From: UBA11865 sp963749825
GTDB taxonomy: Bacteria; Chloroflexota; Anaerolineae; Promineifilales; Promineifilaceae
Direction: 5' to 3'
Length of the DNA: 64,000 nt
Assembly (NCBI GenBank): GCA_963749825.1
Contig: CAVVOI010000012.1
Coordinates: forward strand, 1,488,001 to 1,552,000
Part shown: positions 45,717 through 52,660 of the stretch, in pieces
How the letters are laid out: every line of letters begins with the position of its first letter
How positions within the stretch are numbered: the stretch's first letter is position 1
Notes under the pieces: model-generated
What the model was told of the DNA's origin: nothing
Databases searched by the model: none
Seen by the model: the letters and a program-made list of their open reading frames with translations, nothing else
Made by a program: the position numbers and the translations under genes

Positions 45717-46253
45717 CTATCCGATTACACATAGAGAGAAGGTGAGCAACTTGGCCAGTGAGATGGCATGCATGATCTCGGCCGCGTAATATATCCCGTC
45801 ATAGCCACTGCTGTCATGGGCCACCGTCGCATCATCGACTACAAAGGTCGTGAAGCCCAGGTCGCTCGCCATTCGCGCGGTCGTCGAAACGCAATGATTG
45901 GTTGTCAAACCAACGATCACCACCGATTGAATGTCCACTTCCCGCAAGCGATCCACTAGATCCGTGGCGATGAATGCGTTGTTAGTTGTTTTCTGAATAA
46001 CCGGTTCATCACCCTGGGGCGCGACAATGCGCTTTATGGCGTTACCCGGCTGGTTGGGCCGCAGCGGAGAGTTCGGTTTGGTGGACATATGCTGAACGTG
46101 GTAGATTGGGTGTCCCCTGGTACGCCAGGCCGCTAATAGCCGGGCGATATTGCTTTCGGCATCGGGATTGTTGCGCTTGCCCAATCGAGGATCGTCTAAA
46201 CCGTCCTGCACATCAATAATAATCAAAGCGGTTTTGTCGGTGAGCGAGGTCAT
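45717..46253 (-). CDS. Isochorismatase-family cysteine hydrolase
   Basis: The 178-residue protein has the catalytic triad: Asp in LIIIDVQDGL, Lys in VIQKTTNNAF, and Cys in TTNHCVSTTAR with the preceding cis-peptide VGLTTNHC. Family members hydrolyse nicotinamide, ureidoacrylate, N-carbamoyl compounds or isochorismate. The C-terminus (ISLAKLLTFSLCVIG) departs from the usual ISLA-LH-EFA-V ending, suggesting a short or altered tail. Confidence 0.9.
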   Translation of the reverse strand: MTSLTDKTALIIIDVQDGLDDPRLGKRNNPDAESNIARLLAAWRTRGHPIYHVQHMSTKPNSPLRPNQPGNAIKRIVAPQGDEPVIQKTTNNAFIATDLVDRLREVDIQSVVIVGLTTNHCVSTTARMASDLGFTTFVVDDATVAHDSSGYDGIYYAAEIMHAISLAKLLTFSLCVIG

Positions 46254-47486
46254 GTGAGGTTCCTATCTTAGCGATTGTCCTTTGATCTTTCTTGCTCGGG
46301 AATCCGGGTTGTCCGAATATGCCGTGATTCGCTAAGGAATCGTTCTTTGCCCATGAGGAAATGAATCCTGTAATATCAACTCTCAAAAGGATCCGAAATA
46401 TTTATTCTAGTCTCGGTCTCGGATAAAGCTATAGCAAAGACTAAATTGGTCAAAACAACGAAAACCTAAAAAATGTGCCGTTGGTGCAAGCGCAAGATCG
46501 ATTAGCAAACCGCAATCACCCGTTAAAATCTTCTATGATCTCGGCGAAGTCCAGGATTTACGCCCAGGTCTAAAACAAAGTTTATACTCGGAAAAGCAGC
46601 TCCTGGACGGATAGAATATGGCTACCGATCCGAAAAAGCGCGGCCGGTTTGCTATCGTATATACGGTTTCAACATCGCCATTCTTACCGGGTGCTGCAGG
46701 CGCTTAACCGGCCGATCCTGGATCATCATAAGTCAACCCAATAATTATTGGGAATGGTAGCTGGTCAACTTTAAATTGCGGCTTGATTTGAACCTTCCGA
46801 TGTTAGAATGTAGCGGAAGAGCCTGTTCGAATAACACCGGTTTCTTCTCGACTTCTTCCAGGTCTATACGATACCCCTCGATCTGAATCGCCAGTTAGCT
46901 ACAAAACCAGGTCAACTGAAATAGTTTAAGTCCGCGTTCTGGATGCCTGTTTCCTAGATCTTTTCCATTTAGTGGGCGAACTCAGCTTTGGCCAATAAAT
47001 CGTCGATGTCTCGACCGGACAACGACTTTTGGACATTGGCCGTTTACTGCAGTCGAGGTTTCTTTCTCAAGGACGTGATTCCAACTACTTGATCTGAAAG
47101 AGAGAGACTGTCTTCTCATCTTCTACTTACATTTAACACTGACCATCTAAAAGCGCTCGGATATTGAACGCTGAAATGTAAGTCCCATTACACATTTTGG
47201 GGTAGGGACATAACTTTTTACAAAATACAACGACTGTAAAAATAATTCATCTTCCTTTTATTGGTTACCGGCGCGGATCCGGAAAACGAATGGCCATGAT
47301 ATTGAACCTGATCTGGAGTACCACTTCCTGTCAATGGCGCAAGACGCTTACATTGATCGAAATTCTATTCGAAACATATTTGCGATCTTTGATCCACATG
47401 TTCGACTCCTCTAACTAATCATCGGCACGAGTCGATGGTCGTACATAGCTACATCATCTGGCTCGCTTCAGTGTTAAGAGGTAGCT
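46254..47486. other. 1.2-kb gene-free region upstream of the cytochrome locus
   Basis: No frame longer than short chance ORFs is present on either strand. The region contains a degenerate repeat at 46645-46690 that resembles part of comEC, and otherwise looks like decayed DNA. The last 300 bp must contain the cytochrome-locus promoter, but I could not assign it. No hairpin/T-run terminator is obvious. Confidence 0.5.
46645..46690. repeat. Degenerate repeat with comEC-like segment (copy A)
   Basis: Positions 46665-46690 match comEC 60258-60283 at 23 of 26 bases, and the mismatches fall at codon positions compatible with coding (GFNIAILTG versus GFNIAILAG). The 20 bp upstream match the copy at 59322 at about three quarters of positions but do not match comEC. 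It is probably a relic. Confidence 0.55.
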
Positions 47487-49049
47487 GTGAGATTCACGAA
47501 ATCAGGGCAAAAGGGAAGAGGCTATCTGAAACAGTCGCCAAGTGATAAGGCGCGAAAGGTCAATACAAAGCAAGTTCGGCGCCGGCTTGGCTGGCCAAAA
47601 TTAACGCTAGATTTAAACCGGGTTAAACATCGACGGGTTTTATTGTTGGGCATGATTGGAACAGGGATGCTGGGCTTGGCACTATTAGCTGGTGGGTATA
47701 AAAGCTATTCATATACAGAGAGCGCAGAGTTCTGTGGAACTGTTTGTCACACTATGGACCCCCAATTTGCTCGTTACGAACGTTCTGCGCACGCCAATGT
47801 CGATTGTGTTGAATGTCATATTGGACCCGGTTGGCGGTCTTTTATTGATTCGAAGATCGATGGTTTACATCAGGTGTATGCTTTGATGACCGACGATTTT
47901 AGTCGCCCTATCAAAAGCCCAGTACATAATCTGCGCCCAGCGCGAGAGACTTGCGAGAACTGCCACACACCTTCCTCATTCAAAGACAATGTCATCAAAA
48001 CAATCACACACTACGATAATGATGAACAAAATACCCTGATACAGTCAACCTTAATCTTGAAGATGGGCGGCTGGCAAGAAAGCACCGGTGTAAGTCAGGG
48101 AATTCACTGGCACATAACGAATCCGGTCTATTACATTCCGGCCGATGAACAACGCCAAGTGATCTTATGGGTAGGCGTTGAGAAAGCCGATGGATCAATA
48201 AACGAATTTTTTGCTCGCGATATATTTCTTCCTACCCATGACTCTTTTGTAGAAGATGCACGTCAAAACGGAGAGATCCGGAAAGTCGATTGTATTGATT
48301 GTCACAACCGTACAGCGCACGACATCCCTACCCCTGAAAGAATCGTCGATGAGGCCATAAGCGATAATTTAATCAGCGGAAACATCCCCCATATCCGTTC
48401 CAATGCCGTATCTGTCTTAAAAACAGCGTACCCCAGCGAAGCCAAGGCTTTCCAAGCAATTGATGGATTGTTTGGCTACTATGAGGTGGCTAAACCGGAA
48501 GTGATAACTGAACAAGGTGCGGACGTACTTAATGTCATCTCCCAATTGAAAATCATATATTCTTCGACCAATTTCCCGGAGATGGGAATGAATTGGGAGA
48601 CAAACCCAAACAATGAAACCCACACACCAACCCCGGGATGTTTCCGCTGCCACGATGGCAACCACGTTCGTTTTGACGAGGAAGGCAAGGAAATTGAGAC
48701 AATCAGTTCAAGCTGCAATCTATGCCATACAGTACCCATTGTAGGCCGCGGCAAGAATCTTTTGGTTGAAACCCCGGTTATTGTCGGTCCAACTCCCACC
48801 TCGCACTCTGAATTTAGTTGGACTATCGAGCACCGAAATGTTTCAGAAACAGAATTACAAGATTGCTATCTGTGTCATGGTCAGGGCTTCTGCAATAATG
48901 GTATTTGCCATAACCTTTCCCATCCCCCTGACATGTTGTACTCGCATGCTGAGGAATACCGCCAGCAAGGCGAGCAAGTTTGTTATATATGTCACCAGGA
49001 CATTCATTGTAGCCGGTGTCATCCTGGCGGCGCGGTTGATAATCCCTAG
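47487..49049 (+). CDS. NapC/NirT-like membrane-anchored decaheme cytochrome c
   Basis: The 520-residue protein has a long basic cytoplasmic N-terminus (1-50), one membrane helix (51-71), and then the first heme motif C83-GTV-C87-H, which is of CX3CH type as in some NapC/NrfH relatives, followed by C107-VE-C-H. Ten motifs in all: eight CXXCH, one CX3CH and one CX4CH (CNNGICH). This family takes electrons from menaquinol and passes them to partners outside the membrane. It starts at GTG 47487 with GAGG upstream. It is the first gene of a five-gene co-directional cluster and would be the quinol-facing entry point. Confidence 0.9.
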   Translation: MRFTKSGQKGRGYLKQSPSDKARKVNTKQVRRRLGWPKLTLDLNRVKHRRVLLLGMIGTGMLGLALLAGGYKSYSYTESAEFCGTVCHTMDPQFARYERSAHANVDCVECHIGPGWRSFIDSKIDGLHQVYALMTDDFSRPIKSPVHNLRPARETCENCHTPSSFKDNVIKTITHYDNDEQNTLIQSTLILKMGGWQESTGVSQGIHWHITNPVYYIPADEQRQVILWVGVEKADGSINEFFARDIFLPTHDSFVEDARQNGEIRKVDCIDCHNRTAHDIPTPERIVDEAISDNLISGNIPHIRSNAVSVLKTAYPSEAKAFQAIDGLFGYYEVAKPEVITEQGADVLNVISQLKIIYSSTNFPEMGMNWETNPNNETHTPTPGCFRCHDGNHVRFDEEGKEIETISSSCNLCHTVPIVGRGKNLLVETPVIVGPTPTSHSEFSWTIEHRNVSETELQDCYLCHGQGFCNNGICHNLSHPPDMLYSHAEEYRQQGEQVCYICHQDIHCSRCHPGGAVDNP

Positions 49050-49097
49050 TCGAGCACCCATTTCTTCTGGCTTTTGTTTTTCGATGCTGGAGTATTA

Positions 49098-50054
49098 ATG
49101 ATGAGAACATCACAAAGCTCAAAACCCGTTAGAAACGATAATCGCTTGCTGAGTCGAGTTGTCTTTTTAATGATGGCCGCTACCGTCACGATTACAGTCG
49201 CCTTCGGCATTTATTATTACCTGGATCGCTACATCCATTTAGGTGATAAGACTCCGGTTGAATTAGGAATTGAACAACTAGAGGTCGTCGTGGCAGAAAG
49301 TCCAGAAGACCCTGATGCGAGACTAAACCTGGCCCAACATTACTTCGAGAACGGTAATTATTCGGACGCCATTCAACAAGCAGAACAAGTTTTATCGGTT
49401 TATCCTGACGATCCTGAAGCCCTGTTTCTTTTAGGAGTGGCATATACAGAATCAGGTCAATTGAATGCTGCGGTTAAATCACTGGAACTCCTCGCCGAAT
49501 TACGAAGTGAAGCCGACATGGCTCATGTTGACCAGTTTTTACAAGCAACCCTCTATTATCTCGGCGTAAATTATGTCAAATTGAGTCAGTTGGACCAGGC
49601 CATTGAGGTCCTCTTAGGGGCTCTTGAAATCAATCACAATGATGCTGATGCCCTCTATCAATTAGGGCTGGCCTATTCATCCAATGGAGACCACAAAGAG
49701 GCGCTTGAAGCCTATGAAAAGGCGGTGCGGCTAGTCCCAGATTTTGCAGAAGCCTATCAGGGCATGGCTATAGATTATGATGCTCTTGAAATGTCTTCTC
49801 ATGCGCGCTACGCCCGGGGTATGTCGTCTTTTTCCGTTGGAAATTATGGACAAGCACGTCAAGAGTTAGAGCTTGCAGCGAGGGAACTGCCGGAATTCAC
49901 CCATGTCCATTTGGGTCTGGCGTTGACCTATGAACAACAGGGCGAATCACAGCTTGCCGAAGCAAGTGCCCTGCGCGTATTGGAATTGGAACCGAATGAC
50001 ATGAACGCCAACTTCATACTCGGTCGTCTGCAATCAACTCAAAACGGCAACTGA
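49098..50054 (+). CDS. Membrane-anchored TPR-repeat protein
   Basis: The 318-residue protein has a membrane helix (about 19-41) and then about six tetratricopeptide repeats (for example DARLNLAQHYFENGNYSDAI, DALYQLGLAYSSNGDHKEAL, TYEQQGESQLAEASALRVLE). The start at 49098 has GGAG at 5 nt; an upstream TTG gives a longer frame without sense. It lies 48 nt after the decaheme gene and 18 nt before the NHL gene. TPR proteins in cytochrome loci usually act as assembly or secretion factors, and that role is inferred here. Confidence 0.88.
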   Translation: MMRTSQSSKPVRNDNRLLSRVVFLMMAATVTITVAFGIYYYLDRYIHLGDKTPVELGIEQLEVVVAESPEDPDARLNLAQHYFENGNYSDAIQQAEQVLSVYPDDPEALFLLGVAYTESGQLNAAVKSLELLAELRSEADMAHVDQFLQATLYYLGVNYVKLSQLDQAIEVLLGALEINHNDADALYQLGLAYSSNGDHKEALEAYEKAVRLVPDFAEAYQGMAIDYDALEMSSHARYARGMSSFSVGNYGQARQELELAARELPEFTHVHLGLALTYEQQGESQLAEASALRVLELEPNDMNANFILGRLQSTQNGN

Positions 50055-50072
50055 ACAAAAGATGAGGGAAAG

Positions 50073-51644
50073 ATGACTCACTCAAATCGACCACCTCAAA
50101 GAACAAATCGATACGGGGCCGAATTCCAGGCCGGTCGACAGGAACCGGGTACGGCGACTTCGCCTGATCCCTATCTGAATGATCCGATATTCCAGGAAGC
50201 ACTGCACAATTACAGAAGTGGAAGATGGGATTCCGCAATAATCTCGGTAGACAGGCTGCTCAAGGAATACCCTAGAGACAAGCACTTAAAGATATTTCGT
50301 AAGAAAATCCAGAGTCAGATGGTGAATGATCCCCATTTCTATCGGAATCATCCTTCTTATATTGCCGCTCGCAAGCATCTAAAAAAGAAGGAGTGGTTCG
50401 CCGGTCAACAAGCCGTGGATTCTTTGTTAGTAATTTATCCGGGCGTTGGGCAAATCGAGCATTTAGGTAGGCTTCTGCAAAAAGGAGCAAACCGGCAGCA
50501 ATCACACAAACGCCTACTATTGATTGGCATGCTGATATTCTTCGCCCTGGCATTAGTTTCTGTGTCCGGTCTTGTTTATGGCTACGTGCGCCACCCCAGA
50601 CCATTAGCTGAAATATTGATACCACAAGCCAACCTAAACCTTCCACCCCATTACCTATTTTCCATTCACGATGTGGACCAACCGGTAGGTGTCGCCCTTT
50701 CGCCTAATGCGGATCGTATCTACGTGACTGAAATGGGAGGTACTCGGATGGTGCGTATATTCAATCGTGATGGTAATCCTCTGGACTCATTTACCTCGCC
50801 GCATACTGACGTTGGCGAACGGGCGCCAGTGTATGTAACAACTGATAGCTCCGGACGGGTTTATGTCAGCGATCGTTTGCAGCATGCCGTTTTCATCTTC
50901 ACAGAGGAAGGAGCGTACATTGATTCACTTTTAGGCCCTGACCTTTCTTTGAGCGAATACGTTAAAGATCACACAAACGATCAAGCAGATGTAGGCATCG
51001 TTTCGTACAACCTACTGGAGAACGAGGTTTTTCTGCAGACTCCTGATGAAATCGATCGGACAGTGGACCTTCCTCTTCCGCCGGTGTGGTCTCCACTGGG
51101 AATTCGCATCGGCCAGACCGATCAAATGTACCTAACCGATGTGCGTAAAGACAATAATTCCGTTTTTGAGATTTCGTTAGCGGATCTAAGTTCTTCTCCA
51201 TCATGGACAGATTTCGACCCGGATATTTCCCAATATGGTACCTCTGGGGATGGTAACGGCGAATTTCTTTTTCCAAATTCGGCCATAGCAGATTCACTAG
51301 GGCGTGTTTATGTCTCGGATGGCAATAACAGACGTATTTCGGTTTGGGATAGCGAGGGAAAGTTCCTTTTTAACTTTGGCAGCGGCAGCGGAGAGGGATC
51401 CCTTAGTTTGCCGCGAGGTCTCTTTATTGACTGGCATGAACGTCTCTATGTCGTTGATACGGTGGCCCAAAATATCAAGGTTTATGACGTATCCGGCTCT
51501 TTACCTGAGTTCTTATTTGATTTTGGAGAATTTGGACTGGGAGACGGGTCGTTCAATTATCCAAATGATATCGCCATCGATAGTAGCGGTCGGTTATATA
51601 TCGCGGATCGAGAAAATAACCGGGTTCAGGTTTGGTCATATTAG
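50073..51644 (+). CDS. Membrane-anchored NHL-repeat beta-propeller protein
   Basis: The 523-residue protein has an N-terminal soluble part (about 35-135) with TPR-like helices, a membrane helix (147-171) preceded by HKR, and a C-terminal six-bladed NHL propeller. Blade motifs include PVGVALSPNADRIYVTE, APVYVTTDSSGRVYVSD, SAIADSLGRVYVSDGNNRRI and NDIAIDSSGRLYIADRENNRV. The positive-inside rule puts the propeller outside. Genes for NHL proteins adjoin secreted multiheme cytochromes in Geobacter (from memory), so it may be a scaffold or maturation factor for the cytochromes encoded next to it. Confidence 0.88.
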   Translation: MTHSNRPPQRTNRYGAEFQAGRQEPGTATSPDPYLNDPIFQEALHNYRSGRWDSAIISVDRLLKEYPRDKHLKIFRKKIQSQMVNDPHFYRNHPSYIAARKHLKKKEWFAGQQAVDSLLVIYPGVGQIEHLGRLLQKGANRQQSHKRLLLIGMLIFFALALVSVSGLVYGYVRHPRPLAEILIPQANLNLPPHYLFSIHDVDQPVGVALSPNADRIYVTEMGGTRMVRIFNRDGNPLDSFTSPHTDVGERAPVYVTTDSSGRVYVSDRLQHAVFIFTEEGAYIDSLLGPDLSLSEYVKDHTNDQADVGIVSYNLLENEVFLQTPDEIDRTVDLPLPPVWSPLGIRIGQTDQMYLTDVRKDNNSVFEISLADLSSSPSWTDFDPDISQYGTSGDGNGEFLFPNSAIADSLGRVYVSDGNNRRISVWDSEGKFLFNFGSGSGEGSLSLPRGLFIDWHERLYVVDTVAQNIKVYDVSGSLPEFLFDFGEFGLGDGSFNYPNDIAIDSSGRLYIADRENNRVQVWSY

Positions 51645-51712
51645 CAAGTGAACTTAGAAATGATCAAATTTTTATAGGTAATTCTCCATAGTCTTAGAGG
51701 AGGATCGTTTCG

Positions 51713-52660
51713 ATGAAAAGACTTCTGCTTTCTATCTTTTTTGTAGCCGGGTTGGCCGTAGCGACTGTTAGTTTATCGACGGCTGATAATGGCCCGCATG
51801 GAGGGTTTAATACCCCTACCACAGACTCGTGCGCGGGCTGCCACCGCGCGCATACCGCTTCAGAGCGGAAATTACTCATGACTGGTACGGCCGATCTATG
51901 TGAGAGTTGTCATGGATCTGCCGCCACCGGCGCCGACACCAACGTTTGGGATGGTGTATATCTTGAGCGCGATCCGGTTGCGGAGTCTCCTGCTGAAGGA
52001 GTTGGCAGCCGTGGGCTGAAAGGCGGTGGCTTCCTAAATGCGATCATGGACACAGGTATGGGTGGTTCTGCTACCAGTGCACCAACCACTTCAGCCCATA
52101 CCTTTGACGGCAGCTCGGCAACCCTCTGGGGTAATGGCAGCGTCGGTAGTGGGCCCGGTCCAATTATCGCCATGGACTGCGGCAACTGTCACAATCCGCA
52201 CGGAAATTCCGGGCCAGGCGGCAGCCCCACGTATCGGATTCTGAGACCTGAACCGGGCGGATCAGGGACGACCAGTGGGATAACAATTTCAGATCCAGCA
52301 TCCAAAAATTACACAATTGACGATCCCAACGGTAATTACTGGGGACAAAGTTACTCTGGATTAGAGAGCTCAATCGCCATGTGGTGCTCGCAATGCCATA
52401 CCCGGTATCTGGCATCATCTGGATCCGAGGACACGTCATCAGGGGATCCCATGTTCAACTTCCGCCACAGGTCAGATGGCTCCTCGGGAGTAAGCTGCAT
52501 AGATTGCCATGTAGCTCATGGCGGAACGGCACATATGGACACCAATTCCGGATCGGTTCCCTTGCCGGATGGTTCAACCGAAGCCAACGGGAATGCACGT
52601 AGTTCACTTCTTCGATTGGACAACCGCGGGATCTGCGTTCAATGTCATGAGAATCCCTAA
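51713..52660 (+). CDS. Secreted hexaheme c-type cytochrome (doubled-CXXCH type)
   Basis: The 315-residue protein has a cleavable Sec signal (about 1-23) and six CXXCH motifs: CAGCH, CESCH, CGNCH, CSQCH, CIDCH, CVQCH. Three are followed two residues later by His (CAGCHRAH, CGNCHNPH, CIDCHVAH), the paired-CXXCH pattern. There are seven further histidines, enough for bis-His ligation of all six hemes. Between hemes it is rich in Gly/Ser/Thr. An AGAGGAGGA ribosome site precedes the ATG at good spacing. No membrane anchor, so it is extracellular or cell-wall associated. Its 3' end overlaps the next gene's start. Confidence 0.92.
   Translation: MKRLLLSIFFVAGLAVATVSLSTADNGPHGGFNTPTTDSCAGCHRAHTASERKLLMTGTADLCESCHGSAATGADTNVWDGVYLERDPVAESPAEGVGSRGLKGGGFLNAIMDTGMGGSATSAPTTSAHTFDGSSATLWGNGSVGSGPGPIIAMDCGNCHNPHGNSGPGGSPTYRILRPEPGGSGTTSGITISDPASKNYTIDDPNGNYWGQSYSGLESSIAMWCSQCHTRYLASSGSEDTSSGDPMFNFRHRSDGSSGVSCIDCHVAHGGTAHMDTNSGSVPLPDGSTEANGNARSSLLRLDNRGICVQCHENP

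Noticed and set aside
46254..47486. tRNA or structured RNA in the long gap
   Set aside because: I looked for T-loop and acceptor-stem patterns by eye and found none that close. A covariance-model search would be decisive.
48417..49122. Frames on the minus strand opposite the decaheme gene
   Set aside because: They arise from the regular CXXCH codon pattern on the coding strand.
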